The notes under the pieces are model-generated. The model saw only the letters and a program-made list of their open reading frames with translations. It was not told the DNA's origin and made no database searches. The position numbers and the translations under genes were made by a program. Positions 8,142 through 16,150 of a DNA stretch of 16,150 nucleotides are shown here, piece after piece (within the stretch, counting starts at the first letter, position 1; each line of letters begins with the position of its first letter). Source of the stretch: Lysobacterales bacterium (GTDB lineage: Bacteria > Pseudomonadota > Gammaproteobacteria > Xanthomonadales > SZUA-36); the NCBI GenBank assembly GCA_030637665.1, contig DAOWGA010000340.1:1-16150 (forward strand), given 5' to 3'.

Positions 8142-8947
8142 TGACCGCGCGCCGGCAAAAAACATACCTGCTGCTGGCCGGAATTTTCAGCCTGTTGCTG
8201 GCCTCTTGTGCAGGCGAGCCGCCGATAGAGCCCGAACCCGGTGACGGCCCATCCACGCTGGACCTGAAAGCAGAAGATGTGGCCGATGCCACACCGATAG
8301 AAGAGCCGCTTGCCCGTTATGGAAATCATTCTCCTTATGAAGTCTTCGGCAAAAAGTATTACGTGCTTCCGAGTAACGACGGGTATCACGAAAAAGGGGT
8401 TGCTTCCTGGTATGGCAGCAAGTTCCATGGACGACGCACATCCAGCGGCGAGCCTTACGACATGCACCTGGCCACGGCCGCACACAAAACCCTGCCTCTG
8501 CCCAGTTACGCCGAGGTGACCAACCTGGACAATGGGCGTAAAGTCATTGTAAAAATCAATGATCGTGGTCCGTTCAAGGACGACCGCCTGATCGACATGT
8601 CCTACGGCGCCGCCTTGCGGCTCGACATGATTGCCACCGGCACAGCACGTGTCGATGTGCGGGTGATTGATGTCCCGGCCACTGAGGCCACTGGAGACAG
8701 CCCAGTTGCCAGCAGCAGCGATAATGCCGGAACCTGGCTCCAGGCAGGGGCTTACGGCAGACGTGAGGGTGCAGAGGAACTGGCCGGCCAGTTGGAACGG
8801 GCGCAGTTGCTCCCGGTCTCCATACACCAACTGGATGAGCTGTTCCGAGTGTGGCTGGGGCCTTTCGCAAGCAATAGCGAGGTAGAATCAGTCATCACGC
8901 GGGCCATTGAACTTGGCTTCGACCGCCCGCATAGAATCAGGCGCTGA
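8141..8947 (+). CDS. rlpA: RlpA, septal-ring lipoprotein and lytic transglycosylase
   Basis: A 268-residue outer-membrane lipoprotein; RlpA of Pseudomonas aeruginosa cleaves naked, stem-peptide-free glycan strands. A signal peptide with consensus lipobox LASC (Cys23) is followed by a Pro/Glu-rich linker. The double-psi beta-barrel domain (about 86-178) contains GVASWYG, SSGEPYD (E104), AAHKTLP (H115) and NDRGPF (D141), the conserved acidic and His residues of the catalytic site. A C-terminal SPOR domain (about 198-266) would bind denuded septal glycan. The mltB stop and rlpA ATG overlap as TGATG, with GAGG just upstream. Both barrel and SPOR domains are intact, so an enzymatically active protein is expected. 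Confidence 0.95.
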   Translation: MTARRQKTYLLLAGIFSLLLASCAGEPPIEPEPGDGPSTLDLKAEDVADATPIEEPLARYGNHSPYEVFGKKYYVLPSNDGYHEKGVASWYGSKFHGRRTSSGEPYDMHLATAAHKTLPLPSYAEVTNLDNGRKVIVKINDRGPFKDDRLIDMSYGAALRLDMIATGTARVDVRVIDVPATEATGDSPVASSSDNAGTWLQAGAYGRREGAEELAGQLERAQLLPVSIHQLDELFRVWLGPFASNSEVESVITRAIELGFDRPHRIRR

Positions 8948-8987
8948 ACATTCAGCGGGCCGGAATTCAAGGATTAACCCTTTAATT

Positions 8988-10181
8988 ATGAACAAGCAGC
9001 AACTAATCACACTTGCCCTGACCGCATTTGTAGCCGTGGCGCAGGCACAGGTACCTACTGCAAACAGGCCAGCACCCAATGCCAGTGCAAAGCCGGTTCC
9101 GGCGGCGCCCCAACTGGGTGCCGAGAGCTACCTGCTGATGGACTTCAACAGTTACCGTATCCTGGTGGAGCAAAACGCCGACTTGAAGGTCGAGCCGGCC
9201 AGCATTACCAAGCTCATGACCTCCTACGTGGTGTTCAGGGAACTGGCTGAAGGAAATATCACGCTGGATGAAACCGCGGCGGTCAGTGAACGGGCATGGC
9301 GTACGGGTGGTTCCCGCATGTTTATCGAGCCGGATATGCAGGTGACGGTTGAAGACCTGATCATGGGCATGATCATCCAGTCAGGCAACGACGCCTGCGT
9401 GGCCCTGGCCGAGCACATTGCGGGCAGCGAGGAGGCTTTTGCGAGCCTGATGAACCATTATGGTGAATTGCTGGCCTTGACGGGCTCACACTTCATGAAC
9501 TCAACCGGCTTGCCGGACGAACAGCATTACACCACCGCGCGGGATATTGCGCTGCTTAGTGCTGCCATTATCCGTGAGTTCCCGGAATACTACGCCTGGT
9601 ATTCGGAAAAGGAGTTCACCTTTAACAACATTCGCCAGCACAATCGCAACACACTTTTATGGCGTGATCCGGCGATTGACGGGCTCAAGACCGGTCATAC
9701 CGAGGCCGCTGGCTACTGCCTGGCCGCCTCGGCCAAGCGTGATGGCATGAGGCTGCTCAGTGCGGTCATGGGGTCCTCCTCCGAATCCGCCCGCGCCAGC
9801 GAAACTCAGACCCTGTTGAATTACGGTTTTCGTTTTTTTGAAACCGTGCAGTTGTACCAGGCAGGGCAGGAACTGGCCCGGGCCCACGTGTGGAAAGGCC
9901 TGACAGAGGAGGTCGCGCTTGGCCTGGAACAGCCCCTGTTCGCAACCATCCCACGAGGCCGCTACGATGATCTGGATGCGCAGGTTGAAATGCAGCCCGA
10001 GCTGAGCGCCCCGCTCGAAGCCGGCGTGACGGTAGGTAAGATTACCGTCAGCCTCGGTGAGGAACTGATTGCCAGCAGGAATCTGGTCACCCTGGGTGCT
10101 GTCGAGGAGGCCGGCTTTTTCGGCAGGTCCTGGGACAGCTTGCGTATATGGGCGGATGGATTGTTTGCAGATGACGAGTGA
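8988..10181 (+). CDS. dacA: D-alanyl-D-alanine carboxypeptidase (PBP5/6 type)
   Basis: A 397-residue low-molecular-weight PBP that removes the terminal D-Ala from peptidoglycan pentapeptides in the periplasm. It has a Sec signal peptide ending near AQA at residue 21-22, then a Pro/Ala-rich linker. The peptidase S11 active site is S72-I-T-K75, S132-G-N134 and K234-T-G. The C-terminal beta-rich domain (about 285-375) ends in an amphipathic anchor around SWDSLRIWADGLF. E. coli PBP5 has 403 residues. The start ATG at 8988 precedes the signal peptide; AAGGA lies about 14 nt upstream, slightly far. It is 40 nt after rlpA and overlaps ybeD by 11 nt. Confidence 0.97.
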   Translation: MNKQQLITLALTAFVAVAQAQVPTANRPAPNASAKPVPAAPQLGAESYLLMDFNSYRILVEQNADLKVEPASITKLMTSYVVFRELAEGNITLDETAAVSERAWRTGGSRMFIEPDMQVTVEDLIMGMIIQSGNDACVALAEHIAGSEEAFASLMNHYGELLALTGSHFMNSTGLPDEQHYTTARDIALLSAAIIREFPEYYAWYSEKEFTFNNIRQHNRNTLLWRDPAIDGLKTGHTEAAGYCLAASAKRDGMRLLSAVMGSSSESARASETQTLLNYGFRFFETVQLYQAGQELARAHVWKGLTEEVALGLEQPLFATIPRGRYDDLDAQVEMQPELSAPLEAGVTVGKITVSLGEELIASRNLVTLGAVEEAGFFGRSWDSLRIWADGLFADDE

Positions 10182-10443
10182 AACCGAAACCAGCCTGCTG
10201 GAATTTCCCTGCCGTTTTCCAATCAAGGCCATGGGCCGGCAGAATGATGATTTCGAGTCTGTCGTCAAGGAGATCGTGAGCAGGCACGCTAATTTGTGGC
10301 CGCAAGAACCGATCCGTTGCACCCCCAGCAAAGCCGGCAATTTTGTTTCTGTAACCGCAGTAGTCAACGCCCAGTCGAAAGACCAGCTCGACGCCATTTA
10401 CCAGGATCTGACCGATTGCGAACAGGTCCTGATGGCGCTCTGA
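10171..10443 (+). CDS. ybeD: YbeD family protein (DUF493)
   Basis: A 90-residue cytoplasmic protein of the DUF493/YbeD family; E. coli YbeD has 87. The family hallmarks are [14 protein letters not shown] near the N-terminus, [21 protein letters not shown] in the middle, and a C-terminal helix ending in CEQVLMAL. The known YbeD fold is an ACT-like alpha-beta sandwich suggesting ligand-responsive regulation, but its function is not established. The chosen ATG at 10171 overlaps the dacA stop by 11 nt. Fourteen nt separate it from lipB. The dacA-ybeD-lipB order is the same as in E. coli, so a link to lipoate metabolism is often supposed; that is inference. Confidence 0.93.
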   Translation: MTSETETSLLEFPCRFPIKAMGRQNDDFESVVKEIVSRHANLWPQEPIRCTPSKAGNFVSVTAVVNAQSKDQLDAIYQDLTDCEQVLMAL

Positions 10444-10457
10444 TATACCAGGCTCCC

Positions 10458-11120
10458 ATGTCTTCCAGCAGTACCATCAGGAATCCGGATCAAAGCACAC
10501 GGCAACTGCGTGTTCGGCAACTCGGGCTTGCAGACTATGAACCGGTTTGGCATGCCATGCAGGACTTTACCGACCAGCGGGAGGAACACACGGTCGATGA
10601 GTTATGGCTGGTGCAGCATCCCCCGGTGTTCACCCAGGGTCAGGCCGGAAAGGCTGAGCATGTGCTGGCGCCGGGTGACATCCCGGTGATCCAGGTGGAT
10701 CGGGGCGGGCAGGTCACGTATCACGGCCCGGGCCAGATTGTGGCTTACCCCTTGCTGGATATCCGCCGCAGCGGCCTGGGGGTGCGGGAGCTGGTGAATC
10801 GAATCGAGGAGTCGATCATCCGCGTGCTCGAACAGTACAAGGTCAAGGGTGAGCGCCGCGAAGGAGCCCCCGGAATTTATGTTAGCGATGAGAAGATCGC
10901 TTCTCTTGGTTTGCGGGTGCGGCGCGGGCGGACTTTTCATGGCCTGGCATTCAATATCGACATGGATCTCGAGCCTTTTCAAAGGATCAATCCCTGCGGT
11001 TATGAAGGTCTCAGAGTCACCCAGTTATCGGCCATGGCAACGGTTGATTTCAGTGAAGTCGAAAGCCGGCTGGTCGACAGCATTAGCCATCAGCTGGGTT
11101 ATAGTGAAGTCATCAGCTGA
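10458..11120 (+). CDS. lipB: Octanoyl-ACP:protein N-octanoyltransferase LipB
   Basis: A 220-residue cytoplasmic enzyme that moves the octanoyl group from acyl-carrier protein to the lipoyl domains of 2-oxoacid dehydrogenases and GcvH, the first step of lipoate synthesis. Signature blocks are [20 protein letters not shown], the glycine-rich [20 protein letters not shown], and the catalytic pair K146 (in [11 protein letters not shown]) and C180 (in INPCGYEGL). The start at 10458 has a short AGG five nt upstream and follows ybeD by 14 nt. The 22-nt gap to lipA holds the lipA ribosome site. Length matches the family (E. coli 213). Confidence 0.97.
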   Translation: MSSSSTIRNPDQSTRQLRVRQLGLADYEPVWHAMQDFTDQREEHTVDELWLVQHPPVFTQGQAGKAEHVLAPGDIPVIQVDRGGQVTYHGPGQIVAYPLLDIRRSGLGVRELVNRIEESIIRVLEQYKVKGERREGAPGIYVSDEKIASLGLRVRRGRTFHGLAFNIDMDLEPFQRINPCGYEGLRVTQLSAMATVDFSEVESRLVDSISHQLGYSEVIS

Positions 11121-11129
11121 CCGGTCAGC

Positions 11130-11135
11130 AAAGGA
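11130..11135 (+). promoter_or_regulatory. Shine-Dalgarno site deciding the lipA TTG start
   Basis: AAAGGA seven nt before the TTG at 11143 is one of the best-placed ribosome sites in the operon. It supports a TTG start rather than the in-frame ATG 25 codons downstream at 11218. The nearby ATG at 11138 is out of frame. Confidence 0.7.
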
Positions 11136-11142
11136 AAATGGT

Positions 11143-12126
11143 TTGAGCCAGATAGAAAAACCAAGCGACAAGATCGCCATCAAGGTTTCCGGTGTCAAAG
11201 AACTGGGCGCCGACAAAATGGCGCGCAACACCGCGAAGTTTGATGTGGATACGCCGCGGCTGCGCAAACCGCCATGGATCCGGGTACGCTTGCCGGCGGG
11301 AAATGCAGTGGCGGACCTGAAGGCGAAACTCAGGGGCCGGCAACTGGTCACGGTCTGTGAAGAAGCAAGCTGCCCGAACATCCACGAGTGTTTTTCAAAG
11401 GGAACGGCGACTTTCATGATTCTGGGTGAAGTCTGTACCCGCCGCTGCTCATTCTGTGATGTCGCCCACGGGCGTCCGCTACCGCCGGATGCAAATGAAC
11501 CCGCCCAGCTGGCGAAAACCGTCCGCGACATGAAGCTGAAATACATCGTAGTGACTTCGGTGGACCGGGATGACATGCGTGATGGTGGCGCGGGTCATTT
11601 CGCGGAATGCATTGACCGGGTGCGGGAGATGAATGCCCATACCCGCGTTGAAATCCTGGTGCCCGATTTCCGCGGTAAAGGCAAAGTTGAGCGGGCGCTG
11701 GCAATTCTCGCCGCATCACCGCCTGATGTGTTCAACCACAACCTGGAGACGGTGGAGGCTTTGTACCGGAATGTTCGACCGGGAGCCGATTACCAGTGGT
11801 CGCTGGACTTGCTGGCCCGGTTTAAACAACAGCACCCTGAAATAGCTACCAAGTCAGGCATTATGCTCGGCCTGGGAGAGACCCGTGAACAGGTCGAAGT
11901 CACCCTTCGGGACCTGCGCGCACACCATGTGGACATGATAACCATCGGCCAGTACCTGCAGCCTACCGCTCACCACCACCCGGTGATGCGCTACTGGACT
12001 CCCGAGGAATTCGGGAGCCTGGCCGAATACGGCTACGGACTTGGTTTTACCCACATGGCTTCAGGCCCGCTGGTGCGGTCTTCCTATCACGCCGACCTGA
12101 TGGCGAAGGAGTCCGGCTTGATCTGA
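11143..12126 (+). CDS. lipA: Lipoyl synthase LipA (radical SAM)
   Basis: A 327-residue radical-SAM enzyme that inserts two sulfurs into octanoyl-lipoyl domains after LipB. Both iron-sulfur sites are intact. The auxiliary cluster uses C72-x4-C77-x5-C83 ([12 protein letters not shown]) and the C-terminal RSSYHAD serine. The radical-SAM cluster uses C98-x3-C102-x2-C105 (CTRRCSFC). I start at the TTG at 11143 because AAAGGA stands seven nt upstream and because the residues it adds, including [13 protein letters not shown], match the N-terminal GVKQIGGDK-type block of Xanthomonas-like LipA. Last gene of the operon. A GGCCGG-AAAA-CCGGCC hairpin follows at 12138-12153 without a T run. Confidence 0.97.
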   Translation: MSQIEKPSDKIAIKVSGVKELGADKMARNTAKFDVDTPRLRKPPWIRVRLPAGNAVADLKAKLRGRQLVTVCEEASCPNIHECFSKGTATFMILGEVCTRRCSFCDVAHGRPLPPDANEPAQLAKTVRDMKLKYIVVTSVDRDDMRDGGAGHFAECIDRVREMNAHTRVEILVPDFRGKGKVERALAILAASPPDVFNHNLETVEALYRNVRPGADYQWSLDLLARFKQQHPEIATKSGIMLGLGETREQVEVTLRDLRAHHVDMITIGQYLQPTAHHHPVMRYWTPEEFGSLAEYGYGLGFTHMASGPLVRSSYHADLMAKESGLI

Positions 12127-12192
12127 TGAATCCGGCTGGCCGGAAAACCGGCCCTTCCAGCCCATTTGGCACGGGAAAATTGAACCTCTGCA

Positions 12193-12221
12193 TTGTATTC
12201 TGGGTCTGAAACATGCATAAA
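12193..12221 (+). promoter_or_regulatory. Putative prc promoter
   Basis: TTGTAT (12193-12198), a 17-nt spacer and CATAAA (12216-12221) form a moderate sigma-70-like pair in the 161-bp lipA-prc gap, with transcription predicted near 12228. The rest of the gap shows only the lipA 3' hairpin. Read-through from the lipA operon is also possible. Confidence 0.3.
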
Positions 12222-12275
12222 TATGAGTCCCTGCAAGCACTATGATGATGATAAGGGACGTTTTTGGCGATTTTT

Positions 12276-12280
12276 GGAGA
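12276..12280 (+). promoter_or_regulatory. Shine-Dalgarno site deciding the prc GTG start
   Basis: GGAGA lies seven nt before the GTG at 12288, which begins MRRISVLIAVLLVSL, a normal signal peptide. The upstream in-frame TTG at 12264 would add eight residues and has no ribosome site. Confidence 0.7.
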
Positions 12281-12287
12281 GTTCTAC

Positions 12288-14474
12288 GTGAGACGCATAT
12301 CGGTATTAATAGCAGTATTGCTGGTCAGCCTGACCGCGTTCGCCGCGGTGGACAAAGACACAGCGCTGATTCTGGAACCCCAGATGGAACAGCGTTATGC
12401 CAGCAATCTTGCTACCAAATTCCTGACCAACTGGCATTACAAGGATACGCGCCTGGACGATGAGCTTTCGAGCCAGATTTTTGATAGCTATCTCGAGTTA
12501 CTGGATCCCAACCGCATTTATTTCCTTAGCACCGATGTCGAGGTGTTTGAGCGTTACCGCAATTCGCTGGACGATGCGCTGCGGCATTCTGATCTGCTGC
12601 CGGCCTACGAAGTATTCAATGTTTACCTGGACCGGGTAAGGCAGCGCGTCGGTTATGCCCGGGCACGTGTCCAGCAGCCCTTTGATTTCACCATTGACGA
12701 GAATTATCAGTACGATCGCGAGGGTGAGGCCTGGGCCAGGGAAACGGCTGAACTGGACGAGTTGTGGCGCCTGCGAGTCAAGAATGACTATTTGCGCCTG
12801 AAGCTGACCGACAAGGACGATGAGGCCATTGTCGAGACACTGACCGAGCGCTATGACAATCTCGAGCGCAGGATAAATGAGTTGAACACGGAGGACGTAT
12901 TCCAGTTCTTCATGAATGCATTTGCGCAGTCCATAGAGCCACATACCGCTTATCTGTCGCCGAGAAATTCTGAAAATTTCGAAATCTCGATGAAGTTGTC
13001 GCTGGAAGGCATCGGTGCATTGCTGGGCCGCGAGAGTGAGTACACCACCATTTCCCGTGTTGTTCCTGGCGGGCCTGCCGCCAAGGATGGGCGCCTCCAG
13101 GCAGGAGACCGCATTACCGGTGTCGGCCAGGGGCGGGAAGGAAAAATGGTGGATGTGATCGGCTGGCGGGTGGACGATGTCGTGGACCTGATTCGTGGAC
13201 CCAAGGACACCGTTGTGCGCCTTGAGGTCTTACCGGAAGACAGCAGTATCAGCGGACCCTCCAGCGTGATCGATATTGTCCGCAACGAGGTCAGGCTGGA
13301 AGAACAGGCGGCCAAGAGCAGTGTCATCGAATTACCGGTCGACGGTACTGAGGATGAGGTCGTGAAGATCGGCGTGATTGATCTCCCTGTGTTCTACCTC
13401 GATTTCAATGGCCGCGCCGAGAACAGGCCGGATTACCGCTCCAGCACACGCGATGTGCGCAAAGAGATCGCCAGCCTGGAAGAGCAGGGTGTGCAGGGTA
13501 TTGTGGTGGACCTGCGCAACAATGGCGGCGGCTCATTGCTGGAAGCTACCACGCTGACCGGCCTGTTTATCGACAAGGGACCGGTTGTTCAGGTGCGCAA
13601 TTCCAATGGCCGCATTTCTCTGGAAGAGGATGTGGAGCCAGGCATGGCCTGGCACGGGCCACTGGCGGTACTGGTCAATCGCTACAGCGCTTCCGCTTCA
13701 GAAATCTTTGCCGCTGCCATCCAGGATTACGGCCGCGGGCTGGTGATCGGCGAACCCACGTTTGGCAAGGGTACGGTACAGAGCCTGCTCGATCTGGATG
13801 ATTATGCTCCTTCGGATTCTCCAGGGATGGGCCAGCTTAAAATCACCATGGCCCAGTTTTTCCGCGTCAATGGCGGCTCAACCCAGAACCGGGGTGTGGA
13901 GCCGGATATCCGATTTCCCTCGGTCGGCACACCCGATGAATACGGTGAGAGTTCTTTAAGCAATGCACTGCCATGGACCAGTATCGACCCTGCCCGCTAC
14001 GCTCCATCAGGCGACCTCAGCCGCATGGTGGCTGTCACCGATAGCCGCTATCAGGGCCGCATTGGCGACAACGAGGAATTCAAGTGGCTGCTGAACGATA
14101 TCACTGAATACAACGTCCATGCGGAAGAGAAAAGCGTCTCCTTGCTGGAGTCGGTAGGCCGGGAGAAAATGGCGGAAAGTGAGGCCAAACGTGCTGAACG
14201 GAAAGAAAAACGAAAATCCCTTGATCCCCTGCTCAGCGATGACAGCGTGCTGGCCGTATCGCCCAACCCCGAAGGTGAAGCTGATTTAGGGGATGCTGAA
14301 GAAGTTGCCGCGGAAGATGAAGAGGAAGAAGAGGATGAAGGTCCTGACCTTCTGCTTCGTGAAGCCGCCCGAATCGTGGCGGATATGGCCGAACTGGAGT
14401 CAGATCTCGAGTTGCTGGAGCATCAGTTTTCGCAGTTGAATTCCGAAGGGCCCGGGCACCGCAAAATCAACTGA
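12288..14474 (+). CDS. prc: Tail-specific periplasmic protease Prc
   Basis: A 728-residue S41 serine protease that recognises C-terminal tails of periplasmic proteins; in E. coli Prc trims PBP3 and, with NlpI, degrades the hydrolase MepS. It has a Sec signal peptide (MRRISVLIAVLLVSLTAFA), a large helical N-terminal domain, and a PDZ domain (about 237-320, with EGIGALLG and GPAAKDGRLQAGDRI). The protease domain carries the SASASEIF block (467-474) and GKGTVQ with K494. Spacing relative to E. coli S430/K455 points to S469-K494 as the dyad. The C-terminal domain carries an acidic linker (EEVAAEDEEEEEDEG) before DLLLREAARIVADM and a short tail, making it longer than E. coli Prc (682). GTG start. 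A strong terminator follows. Confidence 0.96.
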   Translation: MRRISVLIAVLLVSLTAFAAVDKDTALILEPQMEQRYASNLATKFLTNWHYKDTRLDDELSSQIFDSYLELLDPNRIYFLSTDVEVFERYRNSLDDALRHSDLLPAYEVFNVYLDRVRQRVGYARARVQQPFDFTIDENYQYDREGEAWARETAELDELWRLRVKNDYLRLKLTDKDDEAIVETLTERYDNLERRINELNTEDVFQFFMNAFAQSIEPHTAYLSPRNSENFEISMKLSLEGIGALLGRESEYTTISRVVPGGPAAKDGRLQAGDRITGVGQGREGKMVDVIGWRVDDVVDLIRGPKDTVVRLEVLPEDSSISGPSSVIDIVRNEVRLEEQAAKSSVIELPVDGTEDEVVKIGVIDLPVFYLDFNGRAENRPDYRSSTRDVRKEIASLEEQGVQGIVVDLRNNGGGSLLEATTLTGLFIDKGPVVQVRNSNGRISLEEDVEPGMAWHGPLAVLVNRYSASASEIFAAAIQDYGRGLVIGEPTFGKGTVQSLLDLDDYAPSDSPGMGQLKITMAQFFRVNGGSTQNRGVEPDIRFPSVGTPDEYGESSLSNALPWTSIDPARYAPSGDLSRMVAVTDSRYQGRIGDNEEFKWLLNDITEYNVHAEEKSVSLLESVGREKMAESEAKRAERKEKRKSLDPLLSDDSVLAVSPNPEGEADLGDAEEVAAEDEEEEEDEGPDLLLREAARIVADMAELESDLELLEHQFSQLNSEGPGHRKIN

Positions 14475-14490
14475 GCGCACAAAAAGTATT

Positions 14491-14529
14491 AAAAAACCGG
14501 CCCCAGCGTAAGCAGGGGCCGGTTTTTTT
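14491..14529 (+). terminator. Strong intrinsic terminator after prc
   Basis: A run of six A, an 8-bp perfect GC stem (CCGGCCCC/GGGGCCGG) around a 10-nt loop, and seven T. It starts 17 nt past the prc stop. The flanking A and T runs extend the stem and make it potentially active on both strands, but no minus-strand gene ends here. It isolates priA from prc. Confidence 0.95.
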
Positions 14530-14599
14530 GTGTCCTGTTTATTCAACAGCTCACGAATTACAGCGAATGCAAAGAACGGGAATCTGATTACTGCTGCGA

Positions 14600-14608
14600 T
14601 GCTAGAAT
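14600..14608 (+). promoter_or_regulatory. Putative extended -10 promoter of priA
   Basis: TGC followed by TAGAAT (five of six consensus bases) forms an extended -10 element. No good -35 is visible at 16-18 nt. Transcription would start near 14615, only about three nt before the priA ATG, so the mRNA may be almost leaderless. An inverted repeat, ATCTGAT (14582-14588) and ATCAGAT (14607-14613), brackets the element and could be an operator. Confidence 0.4.
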
Positions 14609-14617
14609 CAGATCGAA

Positions 14618-16150
14618 ATGATTCACCATCCGATAATTAAAGTCGCGATTCCGGTGCCACTGCCTCAACTGTTTGATTACCTTCAGACGGAAGACGGTTC
14701 ACTGACACCGGTGGGTTCGCGTGTCCTGGTACCTTTTGGGCGCAGAAAACTGGTTGGTATTGTGATCGCTCACGCAACGGAGAGTGCTTTACCAACGGAG
14801 AAACTCCATCGAATTGTGCAACCGCTGGATCAGTCCGAACCGCTATTCGACAGTAAACTGCTCGAGCTGCTGAAGTGGTGTTGGAAATACTACAAGCACG
14901 CTCCGGGTGAAGTCGTATTGAGTGCTTTGCCGCCGGTGCTCCGAAATGCGCAAGGAAAGCTGCCGGCAGCACCGCTGCAGTACCTGTTGACTGATAGCGG
15001 CCGGCAGCGGCTGGGGCAGCCCGCCGGGAGGGCGAAGTCTCAGCACGCCATGCTCGAGGCGCTGGCTGACGGTCCAAAAGCCGGTGACAAACTGTCTTCC
15101 ATCGGCAGTCAGTGGCGTAAGACGCTGGCCCGTCTCAAGGAAGGGGGCTGGGTGGAGGAGGAAACGGCCGAAGCTGCAGAACCGTTTTTTACACCGGGCC
15201 CGCAGTTGACTCCGGAACAGCAAAAAGCCGTGGACAAGATTTCACATGATTTGCAGCATTTCCATTGCCATCTGCTCGATGGAATTACCGGCAGCGGGAA
15301 GACCGAGGTCTACATGACCCTGATTGAGAGAGTGCTGTCAGCCGGTCGGCAGACACTGGTTCTGGTCCCTGAAATTGGATTGACCCCGCAATTGCTGCGA
15401 AGATTCCGGCAGCGCCTTGGGGTCGAGCCTGCCGTCATCCACTCCGGGTTGAGCCATGGCAAACGACTGGCGGCCTGGGCAGAAGCCCGGGCCGGGCGCG
15501 CCCTGCTGGTGGTGGGTACACGCTCGTCTCTTTTCACGCCGCTGCCCAAGGCCGGGTTGATCATCCTTGACGAAGAACACGATGCCTCTTTCAAGCAACA
15601 GGACGGTTTCCGCTACTCCGCCCGTGATGTTGCCGTGAAGCGTGCGGCTGAGCTCAGGATTCCCGTGGTGCTGGGCAGCGCCACACCCTCTCTGGAATCC
15701 CTGAGTAATGCCTCCAGCGGAAAATATGCCTGGCATCGCCTGCGTCAACGGGCAACCCGGGCTTCTCTGCCGCATTGGCGGGTGCTGGATCTGTGTCAGC
15801 AAAAAACGTATCAGGGTCTGTCCTCTTCAGCGCTGGAAGCCATCGCGGAAGCCATCGACCGGCAGGAGCAGGTGATGGTCTTCCTCAATCGCAGGGGTTA
15901 CGCACCGGTCCTGATGTGCCACCAGTGCGGTTGGCATGGCAGATGTGAGCGATGCGATGCGCATTTGACCTGGCACCGCAGTGCCGGCCGCCTGTGTTGC
16001 CATCATTGCGGCAGCCAGAAGAAGACGCCTGCCCTCTGCCCCGATTGCCAGGCGGATGCCTTGATGGGAGCGGGCGAAGGCACACAGCAACTGGAAGAGG
16101 CATTGGAACAACGGTTTCCCGGAGTACCGGTGTTGCGTTTTGACCGTGAC
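14618..16150 (+). CDS. priA: Primosomal helicase PriA, N-terminal part, cut by window edge
   Basis: The first 511 codons of the replication-restart helicase, open to the right edge with no stop. E. coli PriA has 732 residues, so about two-thirds is present. The 3'BD domain begins VAIPVPLPQLFDYL. Helicase motif I is GITGSGKT (K228), motif Ia-like VLVPEIGLTPQ follows, motif II is DEEH (318-321), and motif III is GSATPS. The zinc-binding insert begins at C434-x2-C437 with further CxxC pairs (CERC, CCHHC, CPDC). The ATG at 14618 lies at the position expected from homologues, and no alternative start fits. There is no Shine-Dalgarno sequence. It is separated from prc by a strong terminator, so it probably has its own promoter. 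Confidence 0.97.
   Translation, partial: MIHHPIIKVAIPVPLPQLFDYLQTEDGSLTPVGSRVLVPFGRRKLVGIVIAHATESALPTEKLHRIVQPLDQSEPLFDSKLLELLKWCWKYYKHAPGEVVLSALPPVLRNAQGKLPAAPLQYLLTDSGRQRLGQPAGRAKSQHAMLEALADGPKAGDKLSSIGSQWRKTLARLKEGGWVEEETAEAAEPFFTPGPQLTPEQQKAVDKISHDLQHFHCHLLDGITGSGKTEVYMTLIERVLSAGRQTLVLVPEIGLTPQLLRRFRQRLGVEPAVIHSGLSHGKRLAAWAEARAGRALLVVGTRSSLFTPLPKAGLIILDEEHDASFKQQDGFRYSARDVAVKRAAELRIPVVLGSATPSLESLSNASSGKYAWHRLRQRATRASLPHWRVLDLCQQKTYQGLSSSALEAIAEAIDRQEQVMVFLNRRGYAPVLMCHQCGWHGRCERCDAHLTWHRSAGRLCCHHCGSQKKTPALCPDCQADALMGAGEGTQQLEEALEQRFPGVPVLRFDRD

Noticed and set aside
8066..8830. 254-codon minus-strand frame over mltB/rlpA
   Set aside because: Antisense to two well-conserved genes, no ribosome site or domain seen; a GC-rich shadow.
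9657..10397. 246-codon minus-strand frame over dacA/ybeD
   Set aside because: Antisense shadow of two recognised genes; the translation shows no known family.
12138..12153. Hairpin after lipA as an intrinsic terminator
   Set aside because: The GGCCGG-AAAA-CCGGCC stem is good but only six bp and is followed by CTTCCAG, not a T run; at most a 3' stabilising structure.
12167..12184. Sigma-54 promoter before prc
   Set aside because: TGGCACG matches the -24 box perfectly, but no TTGC box follows at the required spacing; the nearest TTGA is two nt too far and lacks GC.

Overview
The window is an ordinary-looking chromosomal segment of a moderately GC-rich gammaproteobacterium. Evidence for this is the order mreB-mreC-mreD-mrdA-rodA-mltB-rlpA-dacA-ybeD-lipB-lipA, the proteobacterial form of every protein, and the extended N-terminus of LipA, which recalls Xanthomonas-like lineages. 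The sequence alone does not fix order or family. I see no phage, insertion sequence, CRISPR array or defence genes.

Layout. (1) Positions 1-1194, minus strand: a PfkB-family sugar/nucleoside kinase, then an elongator tRNA-Met with its own promoter and an intrinsic terminator. (2) Positions 1195-1456: a divergent intergenic region with putative promoters for the kinase and for mreB, plus short repeats. (3) Positions 1457-12126, plus strand: eleven genes packed as one probable long operon. mreBCD, mrdA (PBP2) and rodA encode the Rod elongation machinery. mltB and rlpA encode lytic transglycosylases, and dacA a D,D-carboxypeptidase. ybeD (DUF493), lipB and lipA supply a small conserved protein and the lipoate synthesis pathway. 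Most junctions overlap or are separated by fewer than 55 nt. The exception is mreB-mreC (157 nt), which holds a cluster of five REP-like palindromes. (4) Positions 12288-14474: prc, a periplasmic tail-specific protease that in enterobacteria acts on cell-wall enzymes, with its own likely promoter and a strong terminator. (5) From 14618 to the right edge: the first 511 codons of priA, the replication-restart helicase, possibly made from a nearly leaderless mRNA.

Functionally, the region groups cell-elongation synthesis (MreBCD/PBP2/RodA) with the enzymes that trim and cleave peptidoglycan (MltB, RlpA, DacA). Prc, which can tune such enzymes, lies just beyond. The lipoylation genes ride on the same transcript, as they do next to dacA in E. 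coli and Pseudomonas. In E. coli the mre and mrd clusters are separate; here they are fused.

No clearly new system is apparent. The most distinctive features are the REP-like array with a perfect 23-bp inverted repeat at its ends between mreB and mreC, the frequent non-ATG starts (mreC TTG, mrdA GTG or ATT, lipA TTG, prc GTG), and the near-leaderless priA promoter arrangement.
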